A stretch of 64,000 bases of DNA, from contig AP031382.1 of NCBI GenBank assembly GCA_040371205.1, positions 806,001-870,000 on the forward strand, in the 5' to 3' direction. Under the pieces are notes generated by a model. That model was not told where the DNA came from and ran no database searches. It saw only the letters and a list, made by a program, of their open reading frames with translations. The position numbers and the translations under genes are program-made. Source of the stretch: Rhodanobacter sp. (lineage in GTDB: Bacteria; Pseudomonadota; Gammaproteobacteria; Xanthomonadales; Rhodanobacteraceae). Below, piece by piece: positions 9,586-22,025 of this stretch; position 1 is the first letter of the stretch, and every line of letters begins with the position of its first letter.

Positions 9586-10059
9586 TCAGCGCACCGGTTT
9601 CGCCAGCCGCAGCAGGTCGGTGGCGTAACCCGCGGCCTCGTACAGCGCCCGTGCGCGCTCGTTGCCGGGGAACACCGCCAGCGTCACCAGCTGGCAATGG
9701 TGTTCGCGCGCCCATTGTTCGGCGTGCGCCAGCAAGGCCTTGCCCACGCCGAGGCCCTCGTGCGCGGGCGCCACGGCGAGGTCGGCGATGTGGCAGTTGC
9801 CGCGGCCGGTGAAGAAATCCTCGGTGCGCTGCAGGTGGATGAAGCCCACGCGCGTGCCGCCGGCGTCCTCGGCCACGAACAGGTGGCTGTTCGCGGGCTG
9901 GTCCTCCAGGTGCCGCAGCAGTTCGTCGCGGATGCCTTCGATGCATTCATGCCGCCGCCGCCATGCCGGCAGCGGAAAATCCACGAAACGCGGCACCAGC
10001 GAAAGGATGAAGTCGTCGTCGTCTTCGGCCAGGCGGATCAGCAGGGAAGGAGTGCTCAT
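9586..10059 (-). CDS. GNAT family N-acetyltransferase
   Basis: A 157-residue GNAT-fold protein. The acetyl-CoA pyrophosphate-binding segment is visible as LAVAPAHEGLGVGKALLAHAEQWA (R/Q-x-x-G-x-G/A type, about residues 92-115), followed by VTLAVFPGNERARALYEAAGY, the conserved motif B region. It should transfer an acetyl group from acetyl-CoA to an amine; the acceptor is unknown. The start ATG at 10059 has only a weak ribosome-binding site. It is divergent from the RNB ribonuclease gene and lies 56 bp upstream of the secreted hydrolase gene on the same strand. Confidence 0.88.
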   Translation of the reverse strand: MSTPSLLIRLAEDDDDFILSLVPRFVDFPLPAWRRRHECIEGIRDELLRHLEDQPANSHLFVAEDAGGTRVGFIHLQRTEDFFTGRGNCHIADLAVAPAHEGLGVGKALLAHAEQWAREHHCQLVTLAVFPGNERARALYEAAGYATDLLRLAKPVR

Positions 10060-10149
10060 GGCGGTCGCGCTTGCGCAAGGTTTCACGGTTCTACACCCGC
10101 GCGGCATGCGCCGTATAGTGCGGCTTCCCGTCCCGGATAGGAGCGCCCC

Positions 10150-11604
10150 ATGCCCGCCACCCGCATCCGCCTGCAGACCGGCGACGACCGCACGCTGGTG
10201 CAAGGCATCGCCGCGATCCAGGGCGAGATGCAACTGCCGCAGGCGTTTCCGTCCGACGCGCTGGCCGAAGCGGCGCAGGCCGCCGCGCAGCCGCGCCTGC
10301 CCGAGCTGGACCGCACCGACATCCCGCTGGTCACCATCGACCCGCCCGGTTCGATGGATCTGGACCAGGCGCTGCATTTCGAGCGGCGCGACGGCGGCGG
10401 CTACCGCGTGCACTACGCCATCGCCGACGTGGCCGCGTTCGTGGCGCCGGGCGGCGCGGTGGACGCGGAGGCGCATCGCCGCGGCGAGACCCTGTACGGC
10501 GCCGATTCGCGCATCCCGCTGCATCCGCCGGTGCTGTCCGAGGGTGCGGCCTCGCTGCTGCCGGGCCAGTTGCGGCCGGCCTTGCTGTGGACGATCGACC
10601 TCGATGCCGACGGCGGGATCGCCGCCGTCGACGTGTGCCGGGCGCGTGTGCAGAGCCGCGCGCGGCTCGACTATGCCGGGGTGCAGCAGCAGCTCGATGC
10701 CGGCACCGCCGATCCGCTGTGGACGTTGCTGCGCGAGGTCGGCGAATTGCGCCAGAAACGCGAGCAGGCGCGCGGCGGCATCAACCTCGCGTTGCCCGAA
10801 CAGGAAATCAGCGTGGTGGACGGCCAGTGGCGGCTGGCTTATCGCGCCAACCAGCCGGACGAGGACTGGAACGCGCAGATTTCGCTGCTCACCGGCATGG
10901 CGGCGGCGCAACTGATGGTGAAGGGCAAGGTGGGCATCCTGCGCACGCTGCCGCCACCGCAGCCGCAGGACGTCGCGCGGCTGCGGCGCACCGCGCAGGC
11001 GCTGGCCATCGCCTGGCCGGACGGGTTGGCCTACCCCGATTTCATCCGTGGCCTCGATCCCTCCAAGGATACCCACGTCGCGATGCTCACCGCCTGCACC
11101 GCCGTGCTGCGCGGCGCCGCCTATGTGGCCTTCGACGGCGAATTGCCTGCGCAACCCCTGCAGTCCGCGGTGGCGGCGGAGTACGCCCATGCCACCGCGC
11201 CGCTGCGCCGGCTGGTGGACCGCTACGTGGGCGAGGTCTGCGTGGCGCTGTGCGCCAACCAGCCGGTGCCGGCATGGGCGCGCAACGCGTTGCCGGCGCT
11301 GCCCGGCGTGATGGCCGAGGCGGATCGCCGTTCCAAGCATTACGAGCGGCAGGTGATCGACCTGGTCGAAGCCGTGCTGCTGATGCCGCGTGTCGGCGAG
11401 ACCTTCACGGGCGCCATCGTCGAAATCGACGGCGGCCACGGCAATGGCCACACGGGCGTGGTGATGCTGCGCGATCTGGCCATCGAGGCGCGCGTCAGCG
11501 CCGCCTCGCCGTTGCCGCTGGGGCAGGATGTGGCGGTACGCCTGGCGGAGGCCGATCCGGCCAAGCGGCAGGTACGTTTCGAGCTGGTCGACGGCATGCC
11601 ATGA
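10150..11604 (+). CDS. Stand-alone RNB domain ribonuclease (RNase II family)
   Basis: A 484-residue protein consisting mostly of the RNB exoribonuclease domain. The metal-binding motif TIDPPGSMDLDQAL lies at residues 62-75: three of the four RNase II aspartates align (D64, D70, D72), but the fourth is glutamine (Q73). The C-terminal EYAHATAPLRRLVDRYV (residues 344-360) matches the conserved RNA-cleavage arginine region. There are no N-terminal cold-shock domains, and only a short S1/OB-like tail (about residues 415-484), so it is smaller than RNase II or R. It would degrade RNA 3'-5' in the cytoplasm. The start ATG follows TAGGAGCG. The DQ variant is, to my knowledge, common in this short subfamily. 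Confidence 0.88.
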   Translation: MPATRIRLQTGDDRTLVQGIAAIQGEMQLPQAFPSDALAEAAQAAAQPRLPELDRTDIPLVTIDPPGSMDLDQALHFERRDGGGYRVHYAIADVAAFVAPGGAVDAEAHRRGETLYGADSRIPLHPPVLSEGAASLLPGQLRPALLWTIDLDADGGIAAVDVCRARVQSRARLDYAGVQQQLDAGTADPLWTLLREVGELRQKREQARGGINLALPEQEISVVDGQWRLAYRANQPDEDWNAQISLLTGMAAAQLMVKGKVGILRTLPPPQPQDVARLRRTAQALAIAWPDGLAYPDFIRGLDPSKDTHVAMLTACTAVLRGAAYVAFDGELPAQPLQSAVAAEYAHATAPLRRLVDRYVGEVCVALCANQPVPAWARNALPALPGVMAEADRRSKHYERQVIDLVEAVLLMPRVGETFTGAIVEIDGGHGNGHTGVVMLRDLAIEARVSAASPLPLGQDVAVRLAEADPAKRQVRFELVDGMP

Positions 11605-11778
11605 GGGGCGGGCGCGGCTTCGCGGGCGCTTCAATTTGTGCTCGGCCTGCCGATACAGGAGTAATGCGGGGCCGAGGGAGGAAAGCCAGAGGCTGCGGGC
11701 AATGAAGGCGGTATCGCTTGCGCGGGCATGCATCGTCGTCGATGCTGTCGGCGCGCCGGGGTCGCGTGCGAAGGACAT

Positions 11779-15120
<3,342 letters not shown>

Positions 15121-15129
<9 letters not shown>

Positions 15130-16125
15130 CGGTGCGCGTATCGCCTTCGAGAAATCCCCGCCCGGCCCGCAGGCGCGGGCGCGTCCGGTGATGCGCGCGT
15201 GCGCATTCCACTGCGGCAGCGTGAGCCGGCGGTCGAGCACGCCGATCTTGTAGAGGTAGCCGGGCAGGTAGCCGGTGAACAGCAGGCGCGCGTCCAGCGG
15301 CAGGCCGGGATCGAGCTCCCGCGCCATGCGGTACACCACGGTGGCGCAGTTCGAAGTGACGGTGTTGTAGAACGCGGGCCGGACCGCCAGCCGGTTGGCG
15401 GTGGCCACGTAGGAGAGGAACAAGGCGCGCATCGCGCTGCGGCGAATGTCCAGCGGGTAGAGGTAGTCGTCCTCGCCGCGCACGTTGGTGCGAACGCGGA
15501 TCAGGTCGCTTTCCGGCGCGGCGACCAGCACCGTTTCGAAGTCCTTGAAGAAGCCGCCGATGGAGGAGAATGCCTGCCCGCGCCGCTTGCGTATCTCCAC
15601 CGAGAACACGAGGTGCCGGCCGTCGTCGAAGCCGAACGAGATCATCGCGTGGGCGATCGCGGGGTTGCCCCAGTGCGACAGCACGGCATCGGCGGAAACG
15701 AGGTGGCCGAGGTCGTAGCGCTGCGTTTCCCAGCGCGCGTCGTAGTCGTGCTCGCCGCGCCAGTCGAAGTCGCGCACGTCGTGCAGCACCACGAGGTTGC
15801 CGTGCACTTCGCCGGTGAGCTGGTGCGCGACATCGTCGGCCCAGTCCCGGTGGCGGCTGGGCCGGATGCCGGACCACCACGCCAGCAGCAGCGCATACAT
15901 CAGCGCATAGCCGAGCAGCGGGCGCACGCTGCGATGACGGATCGCCAGCGCGAACAACGCCACGGCAAGGGCGCACCACAGCACGGCGCCGAGTGCGCGT
16001 GCCACGCCCTTGCCGGGCAGCTGGTACCAGAGCGCCAGGGCGCCCCATCCGATGGAGGCGACCGCGAGGCAGGCGCCGAGCAGCCATGCCAGACCCCGCC
16101 ACGTCGCACGCACGAGTCCCGTCAT
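15121..16125 (-). CDS. DUF4105 (Lnb N-terminal periplasmic domain) membrane protein
   Basis: A 334-residue protein with three N-terminal hydrophobic segments (about residues 8-100), then a periplasmic DUF4105 domain. The segment SNCATVVYRMARELDPGLPL carries the conserved N-C pair of this papain-like family, and the HGNLVVLHDVRDFDW and HAMISFGFDDGRHLVFSVEIR segments are also typical. The family is sometimes annotated as a lipoprotein N-acyltransferase-like or protease-like periplasmic domain; no function is established for free-standing members. ATG 16125 (MTGLVRATW) is preferred because it opens the first membrane segment; the upstream extension is basic and low-complexity. Its stop overlaps the convergent sensor gene by 9 bp. 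Confidence 0.82.
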
Positions 16126-16259
16126 CGCCGCAGCCCCCGTTCCGCCGGATGGCGCAAGCCTGCCGCGATGCGCGCGCCGTGACAACGGCCTCTACCATCG
16201 CGGCGCGTCCCGGAATGGCAGAGGCGTTCCCGTGAGGACGAAGCGCGGCGACCGTGGCC

Positions 16260-16865
16260 TCAGGAGGTGGGTGCCGCCGTTGCGGTGGCGCCGGCGCCGG
16301 TGGAATCCACCGTGAGCGAAACACGGCGGTTGTCGATGCCGCGGTCGCGGGTGGCGCCCTTCACCACCTGCCGGTTTGCGTCCTTGCCGTAGCTCACCGC
16401 GCGGATCTGGTTGGCGTCGATGCCGCTGGAGACGAGGAAGTCGCGCACGGCCTCGGCGCGCTGCATGCCGAGCCGCTGGTTATAGGCGCGCGAGCCGGCC
16501 GGGTCGGCAAATCCTTCCACGGTGATCAGCACGTTCGGGTGGTACTGGCGGATGGTCTGGGCGAAGTTCTGCAGCGCCGGCTTGTCCTGGTCGCTGAGTT
16601 CGGCGCTGTTGAAGGCGAAGTGCGCCACGGTGTCCACGCTGACGCGGCCCTGCATGGCGGTGATCTGCGAGTCGTACTTGGAGAACTGCGACTGCATCTG
16701 CTGCTTGATCGCATCGATCTGCTGCTGCTGATCCTGCTGCTTCTGCTGCAGCTGCTGGATGGCGGCGTTGAGTTCGTCCTTCTTCACGTACTGCGAGCAG
16801 CCGGCCAGGCCGACGGCGAGGATGCTTGCCGCAAGCATCGCGACACGTGGGGTTCGGATCTTCAT
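16260..16865 (-). CDS. OmpA/Pal family outer-membrane lipoprotein
   Basis: A 201-residue lipoprotein. The signal peptide ends in the lipobox LAGC (Cys at about residue 23). A glutamine-rich coiled coil follows (QQLQQKQQDQQQQIDAIKQQ, about 37-65), then an OmpA-C/Pal peptidoglycan-binding domain (about 80-190) with VEGFADPAGSRAYNQRLGMQRAEAV and the GKDANRQV segment; the D and R that contact diaminopimelate are present. It should tether the outer membrane to peptidoglycan. It resembles Pal, but no tol genes are nearby, so this is probably one of several paralogues. GGGAGA precedes ATG 16865. Confidence 0.9.
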   Translation of the reverse strand: MKIRTPRVAMLAASILAVGLAGCSQYVKKDELNAAIQQLQQKQQDQQQQIDAIKQQMQSQFSKYDSQITAMQGRVSVDTVAHFAFNSAELSDQDKPALQNFAQTIRQYHPNVLITVEGFADPAGSRAYNQRLGMQRAEAVRDFLVSSGIDANQIRAVSYGKDANRQVVKGATRDRGIDNRRVSLTVDSTGAGATATAAPTS

Positions 16866-17073
16866 CGATATTTCTCCCGAGTGCTTGCCGGCATCGCGGG
16901 CGACAGCAGCGGCGCCGGCAGTTCATGGATCCCCCTGTCGTGCGCTGTCCTCTGCAACCTACCCCATGCCGGCGGCGAACCGCACGCATGAACGATCCAT
17001 GGCTACGGGGGCGTTCAGTTTTCCGGCCGGCGATCGGCAAGGGCATCGCTGTCCTGCGCGGCGCACGGCGCAC

Positions 17074-17106
17074 AAAAACCAAGCCCGGCGGAGGCCGGGC
17101 TTGGTT
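17074..17106 (-). terminator. Rho-independent terminator of the acyl-CoA dehydrogenase operon
   Basis: A 13-bp perfect stem (AACCAAGCCCGGC at 17077-17089, GCCGGGCTTGGTT at 17094-17106) with a 4-base loop. Read on the minus strand, it runs into a T-tract at 17078-17074. It lies 28 bp after the dehydrogenase stop. Confidence 0.9.
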
Positions 17107-17134
17107 GGGTTCCGATGCGGTCGCGGCTCGCGCG

Positions 17135-18910
17135 TCAGGCGATGTCGGGGAGGCTCGCTGCGCCGGCCTCCATCGCCGCCTTGTGCATCAGCGTGCGCGG
17201 CAGGATGCGGGCGAAGTAGAACGCGGCGGTGTCGCGCTTGGCCTGCTTGAAGGCCGCGGACTGCGCGCTGGCTTCGGCGGCGGCCACCGCGCGTGCCTGG
17301 AAGTAGGCCAGCGTGACGTAGCCCGAGTACCACAGGTAATCCGTCGCCGCGGCGCCGAGTTCTTCCGGGTTGGCCTGCACGCGCTGCGCGAGCGAGAGGG
17401 TGAGTTCGCCCCACTCCTTCACTGCGGCGCCCAGCGGCGCGACGAAGGCGGCGAGCTTCGCATCGCCCGCATGCGCCTTGCAGAAGGCGCCGATCTCGGC
17501 GAGGAAATGCTTGAAGCCCACGCCCTGCAGCTGGAGGATCTTGCGGCCCAGCAGGTCGGCGGCCTGGATGCCGGTGGTGCCTTCGTACAGTGTGATGATG
17601 CGCGCGTCGCGCACGAACTGCTCCATGCCGTTCTCGCCGATGTAGCCGTGGCCGCCGTACACCTGCAGCGCCTCCTTGGTGCACTCCTGCGCCAGTTCGG
17701 TCACCACGCCCTTGGCGATGGGGATCAGGAAGGCCACCAGCTCGCTGGCTTGCCTGCGCTCGTCCTCGCTGGCGCCGCGCGCCTCGATGTCGGTCTGCAG
17801 CGCGGTGTAGTAGAGCAGGGCGCGCGAGCCTTCCACGAAGGCGCGCTGGGTGAGCAGCATGCGGCGCACGTCGGGCTGCACCAGCAGGTTGTCGGCGGGC
17901 TTGTCGGGGAACTTCGCGCCGGACAGCGCGCGGCCCTGCAGGCGTTCGCGCGCGTAGTTCAGACTGTTCTGCCAGGCGCGCTCGGCCAGCGCCAGGCCCT
18001 GCACGCCCACCGACAGGCGCGCGGCATTCATCATGGTGAACATCGCGGCCAGGCCCTTGTGCGGCTGGCCGATCAGGAAGCCTTCGGCCGCGTCGAAGTT
18101 CATCACGCAGGTGGCCGAACCCTTGATGCCCATCTTGTGCTCGATGGCGCCGGCATAGGCCTTGTTGCGTTCGCCCAGCGAGCCGTCCGCGTTCACCTTG
18201 AACTTCGGCACGATGAACATGGAGATGCCGCGGCTGCCGGCCGGCGCGTCGGGCAGGCGCGCCAGCACCAGGTGCACGATGTTCTCGGCGAGGTCGTGCT
18301 CGCCGGCGCTGATGAAGATCTTGGTGCCGCTGATCGCGTAGCTGCCGTCGGCGTTCGGTTCGGCGCGGGTCTTCAGCAGGCCGAGGTCGGAACCGGCCTG
18401 CGGCTCGGTGAGGCACATCGTGCCGGTCCAGCGGCCTTCCACGATGGGCATCATGTAGGTCTGCTGCTGCTCGGCGGTGCCGTGCAGCTCCATCGCGTGG
18501 CAGGCGCCCTCGCTGAGCAGCGGGTACAGGCTCCAGGACAGGTTGCCGGACTGGAACAGTTCGGTGGTGCCGGTGCCGATCACGTTGGGCAGCGCCTGGC
18601 CGCCGAATTGTTCCTTGGCGGTGAGGCCGGCCCAGCCGCCTTCGGCGAAGGCCTTGAAGGCTTCCTTGAAGCCCTTCGGCGTGGTCACCGCGTGGGTGGC
18701 CTTGTCGTAGTGGCAGCCTTCGGCATCGCCCGGCGCATTGGTGGGCGCCAGCACCTGCTCGGCGAGTTTGCCGGCCTCCTCCAGCACCGCGTCCAGCAGG
18801 TCGCGGCTGTGTTCCGCGCCGCCTTGCAGCTTGGTCAGGATGGCCTCGGCGCCCAGCAGGTCGAAGAGGGCGAAGCGCTGGTCGTCGAGCGGAGCCTTGT
18901 AGATCGTCAT
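17135..18910 (-). CDS. Acyl-CoA dehydrogenase (large, C-terminally extended type)
   Basis: A 591-residue FAD-dependent acyl-CoA dehydrogenase, longer than the classical 380-residue form and matching the proteobacterial group with an N-terminal AcylCoA_DH_N extension and a C-terminal DUF2389-like region. Visible are the FAD/substrate segment MCLTEPQAGSDLGLLKTRAE (near residue 165), the middle beta domain, and the YEGTTGIQAADLLGRKIL segment near 440. It should introduce the trans-2 double bond in fatty acyl-CoAs during beta-oxidation, passing electrons to ETF. It lies 24 bp downstream of a lipoprotein gene on the same strand. A PsrA-like palindrome sits upstream of the pair, which suggests induction by long-chain fatty acids. 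Confidence 0.93.
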   Translation of the reverse strand: MTIYKAPLDDQRFALFDLLGAEAILTKLQGGAEHSRDLLDAVLEEAGKLAEQVLAPTNAPGDAEGCHYDKATHAVTTPKGFKEAFKAFAEGGWAGLTAKEQFGGQALPNVIGTGTTELFQSGNLSWSLYPLLSEGACHAMELHGTAEQQQTYMMPIVEGRWTGTMCLTEPQAGSDLGLLKTRAEPNADGSYAISGTKIFISAGEHDLAENIVHLVLARLPDAPAGSRGISMFIVPKFKVNADGSLGERNKAYAGAIEHKMGIKGSATCVMNFDAAEGFLIGQPHKGLAAMFTMMNAARLSVGVQGLALAERAWQNSLNYARERLQGRALSGAKFPDKPADNLLVQPDVRRMLLTQRAFVEGSRALLYYTALQTDIEARGASEDERRQASELVAFLIPIAKGVVTELAQECTKEALQVYGGHGYIGENGMEQFVRDARIITLYEGTTGIQAADLLGRKILQLQGVGFKHFLAEIGAFCKAHAGDAKLAAFVAPLGAAVKEWGELTLSLAQRVQANPEELGAAATDYLWYSGYVTLAYFQARAVAAAEASAQSAAFKQAKRDTAAFYFARILPRTLMHKAAMEAGAASLPDIA

Positions 18911-18934
18911 GGTCGTTCTCTCGGGAAGAAAAAA

Positions 18935-19429
18935 TCAGCGGAAAGTGTTGGCGATGCCCGGTACGGGCGACAGGAAGTCGCTGTGCTGGAAAGGGAAGTC
19001 CTGCGGGTCTTTCTTGTCCGGATGGTCGGCCAGGTCCGGTTGGGCGTGGATCGTGCCGCCGATGGCGTAGGCCAGCGAACCGCCGCTGCCCTTGGCCGCG
19101 ACGGCGGCGAGCGCGTTGGCCATCGCGGGCGTGGGCAGCACGTCCACCGCGACCACGTCGCCGGCGAACGAAGGGATGTCGCGGTCGAACGTCGCATGCA
19201 GGCGCACCGGCGTTTGGTTGGCCACCTGCAGCGAGCCCTCGATGGATTGGAAGTCCACGCCGCCGTAGCTGTTGTTCTGGATGCGCACGGTCAGGCGCCA
19301 TGCGCCGTTCGGCAGCACCTGCATCTGCTGCACGCTGAGCGAGGGCGGGAACACGCTCTTGCGTTGCGGGCCGCAGGCGGCAAGGCAGGCGGCAAGGGTG
19401 ATGAGCGCGAAGCAGCGGATCAGTCGCAT
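18935..19429 (-). CDS. Small lipoprotein, LEA14-like fold
   Basis: A 164-residue lipoprotein: signal peptide with lipobox LAAC (Cys near residue 19), then a compact beta-rich domain with LSVQQMQVLPNGAWRLTVRIQNNSYGGVDFQSIEGSL, which resembles the LEA14/WHy beta-sandwich. It ends with about 30 residues of coil. Function is unknown. It is the first gene of a two-gene unit with the acyl-CoA dehydrogenase (24 bp gap), so it may act in fatty-acid use or merely share a promoter. ATG 19429 is chosen; GTG 19432 just upstream is an alternative. Confidence 0.8.
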   Translation of the reverse strand: MRLIRCFALITLAACLAACGPQRKSVFPPSLSVQQMQVLPNGAWRLTVRIQNNSYGGVDFQSIEGSLQVANQTPVRLHATFDRDIPSFAGDVVAVDVLPTPAMANALAAVAAKGSGGSLAYAIGGTIHAQPDLADHPDKKDPQDFPFQHSDFLSPVPGIANTFR

Positions 19430-19456
19430 CACGACCGTGGCCTCATGGTTGCGATC

Positions 19457-19472
19457 TCAAACGATTGTTTGA
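19457..19472. promoter_or_regulatory. PsrA-like operator palindrome
   Basis: TCAAACGATTGTTTGA: perfect 6-bp arms around a 4-base centre, 28 bp upstream of the lipoprotein/acyl-CoA dehydrogenase start. It fits the published consensus of the TetR-family fatty-acid regulator PsrA (CAAAC, 2-4 bases, GTTTG). The regulator itself is not in the window. Confidence 0.6.
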
Positions 19473-19555
19473 ATCTTGACCCGGGCGGCTGCGCGCGTCA
19501 ATGCCGGCGGTTTCCACATCCGTGCGCTGCAGGCATCATGCGGCGTTCCACCACC

Positions 19556-20038
19556 ATGTCAGCACGCCCCATGACCCGTCGCATCGTCGCCCGCCGCTCT
19601 CCCATCCACGGCAATGGCGTATTCGCCGTCGAGCCGATCAACAAGGGCGAGGAGATCGTCCAGTACAAGGGCACGCTGATGACTCACGACGAAGCCGACG
19701 CCATGTACGGCGACGGCGGCGAGACCGGCCACACTTTCCTGTTCACCCTCAACGACGACTACATCGTCGACGCCAACCGCAAGGGCAACACCGCGCGCTG
19801 GATCAACCACAGCTGCGCGCCCAACTGCCGCGCCGTGGTGGAGGAAAGCGCCAGCGGCGACCCGCGCAAGGACAAGGTGCTGATCGAGGCCATCCGCAAC
19901 ATCAAGCCGGGCGAAGAACTCACCTACGACTACGGCATCACGCTGGAAGTGCCGCACACCGCGCGGCTGAAGAAGCTGTGGAAGTGCCTGTGCGGGTCGA
20001 AGCATTGCACGGGAACACTGCTCAAGCCCAAGCGCTGA
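19556..20038 (+). CDS. SET domain protein-lysine methyltransferase-like protein
   Basis: About 160 residues, almost entirely a SET domain. The order of motifs is canonical: HGNGVFAVEPINKGEEIVQY at the start, WINHSCAPNC (the NHSC pseudoknot motif), GEELTYDYG, and a C-terminal post-SET cysteine set CLCGSKHC (CxCx4C). It should transfer methyl groups from SAM to protein lysines; the target in bacteria is unknown. Three in-frame ATGs (19538, 19556, 19571) are possible and none has a good ribosome-binding site, so the start is uncertain by about 11 residues. It is divergent from the lipoprotein/dehydrogenase operon. Confidence 0.87.
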   Translation: MSARPMTRRIVARRSPIHGNGVFAVEPINKGEEIVQYKGTLMTHDEADAMYGDGGETGHTFLFTLNDDYIVDANRKGNTARWINHSCAPNCRAVVEESASGDPRKDKVLIEAIRNIKPGEELTYDYGITLEVPHTARLKKLWKCLCGSKHCTGTLLKPKR

Positions 20039-20138
20039 GCAAGCGGTCGCCGCTAAAGCAAACGCCTTGCCCGCCGATGTAGTCTGCGGGTGGCGTGCAT
20101 CGGCCGGTTGTGCCGTCGCGTTGGGTGGAGGAGGCGAT

Positions 20139-22025
20139 TTGCGTAGCAGCTTGCAAGCTTGGCTGGCATGCGTGGCGTTCGCCATGCTCCCGCCGTTGCT
20201 TGCGCAGACGGCGACGGCTCCCGATCCGGCTGCGTTCGACCACCTGCTCAAGCAATTGAACGACGGCACCGTCTCCCCCGACAGCGATGCGGCGGTGAAA
20301 AACACGCTGGCGCAATTGCATGCGCTGCTGCCCCCGCATGATGCGGCCCGCGAATTCAGCTACGAGTACATCTACTGCTTTCTCGCCTTCCAGAGCGACG
20401 CCAAGGGCGGCGTAGCCTTCGCCAGGCGTGGTGTGGAGAGGGCGCGGCAGGCCGGCGACCTGAATGCCGAGTCGAATTTCCAGATGTGCCTGGGCAATTA
20501 CCTCATCCAGGCCAGCGGTAACCACGATGCGTTGCAGAGCTTCGACGCCGCCGTGCTGACCGCGAGGCGGCTGGGCGATACCCGCGTGATCGCCGACGCG
20601 CTGACCTGGCGCGGCAATCAGCTGTCGCTGCTGGGCGACCAGGCCAAGGCGATGATCGATCTGCTCGATGCGCAGACCGACTACGAGAAGATCGGCAATG
20701 CCCCGGCGCCGGCGCGCGCCAACCTCGTCAACATCGCCAGCCTGTATCGGCGTATGGGCGAATACGACGACGCTGCCGATTACCTGCGCCAGGCGATGGC
20801 GGCGATCGGCGACGCGGAGGACAAACAGCAACTGCTCGCCATCTATATGGGGCAGGGTTTCCTCGCCAGCGAGCGGGGCAGGCCGGCCGATGCCGTGGCG
20901 CCGCAGCAGAAGGCGCTCGACCTGGCGCGCGAGATCGGGCCGCCGCAAAACGTCGGGGCGGCCCTGCTGGCGCAGGCGGAAAGCAGCAACCAGCTCGGCC
21001 AGTACGAAAAGGCGCTGCGGCAGCTCGCGGAGGCCGCCAAGGTCTTCCAGTCCGTTTCGGACAACTCCAACGCCGACATGCTGGCGCTGCAGACGGCCGA
21101 AGCGCACGCCGGACTGGGCCAGCACGCCTTGGCGGCGCAGGAGTTCCAGGTTGCGGCAACCGCCCTAGCCAACAGCGGCAACCTGCGCTACCTCGCCGAG
21201 TTGTATGCCGCGCGATCGAAGAACGAGGAAGCGCTCGGCCGCCCCCAGGCGGCGCTGGACGACCTCAGGCGCATGGTCGCCACCAACAAGGAGTTGGAGC
21301 AGAAGACCAAGGCCCAGGTCACCACCTTGATGCGCTACCGCTTCGACACCGCGCGCCGCGACCTGGAAAATCGCCGCCTGGCCGACGAGAAGGCGCTGCA
21401 GAGCCAGCAACTGGCTTCGCTGGAAAGCGTGCGTACTTGGCAGCAGCTGGCCATCCTGCTGGGCGGCGTGCTGATGATCGGCGTGACCTGGCTCGGCTAT
21501 CGGCAACTGCTGAAGAGCCGCCGCCTGAACCGGTTGTCGCTGGTCGATCCGTTGACGGGCATCTCCAACCGGCGCCACATCGACCACTTGCTTGACGTGG
21601 CTGTCGCGAACGCAGGCCGGACGCACGGGGAACTCACGGTGGCGATGCTGGACATCGACCACTTCAAGCACGTCAACGATAGCCACGGCCACCCGGCCGG
21701 CGACCAGGTGCTGCGCGAAACGGCGCGTATCTGCCAGGACTCCATGCGCCAGCACGACCGCTTCGGCCGGTTCGGCGGCGAGGAGTTTCTGGTGGTGCTG
21801 CCGGATACCGATCTCGAACACGGCCTGATGGTGGCCGAGCGCCTGCGCGCCAAGGTCGCCGACGCCGTGTTCGTGGTCGGCGATGCGAAGATCAAGATCA
21901 CCGTCAGCCTTGGGGTCAGCGCGCTGCGCGCGAACGAAGCCGTCGCGGGCACGCTGGTCCAGCGCGCCGACAGCGCGCTCTACCGCGCCAAGCAAGCCGG
22001 CCGGAACCGCGTCGAGTCGATCTAG
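20139..22025 (+). CDS. TPR-containing membrane diguanylate cyclase
   Basis: A 628-residue protein: signal peptide, a long periplasmic helical array of TPR-like repeats (about residues 40-400), a coiled segment, one transmembrane helix near 430-452, and a C-terminal GGDEF domain (about 465-625) with GRFGGEEFLVVLPD near 545 and the substrate-binding LDIDHFKHVNDSHGH. The GGEEF motif is intact, so it should make c-di-GMP from GTP; no clear RxxD inhibitory site is visible. The start is TTG 20139, supported by GGAGGAGG five bases upstream and by the signal peptide that follows; no ATG in the frame has a comparable site. It overlaps the convergent EF-G-like gene by 4 bp. Confidence 0.9.
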   Translation: MRSSLQAWLACVAFAMLPPLLAQTATAPDPAAFDHLLKQLNDGTVSPDSDAAVKNTLAQLHALLPPHDAAREFSYEYIYCFLAFQSDAKGGVAFARRGVERARQAGDLNAESNFQMCLGNYLIQASGNHDALQSFDAAVLTARRLGDTRVIADALTWRGNQLSLLGDQAKAMIDLLDAQTDYEKIGNAPAPARANLVNIASLYRRMGEYDDAADYLRQAMAAIGDAEDKQQLLAIYMGQGFLASERGRPADAVAPQQKALDLAREIGPPQNVGAALLAQAESSNQLGQYEKALRQLAEAAKVFQSVSDNSNADMLALQTAEAHAGLGQHALAAQEFQVAATALANSGNLRYLAELYAARSKNEEALGRPQAALDDLRRMVATNKELEQKTKAQVTTLMRYRFDTARRDLENRRLADEKALQSQQLASLESVRTWQQLAILLGGVLMIGVTWLGYRQLLKSRRLNRLSLVDPLTGISNRRHIDHLLDVAVANAGRTHGELTVAMLDIDHFKHVNDSHGHPAGDQVLRETARICQDSMRQHDRFGRFGGEEFLVVLPDTDLEHGLMVAERLRAKVADAVFVVGDAKIKITVSLGVSALRANEAVAGTLVQRADSALYRAKQAGRNRVESI

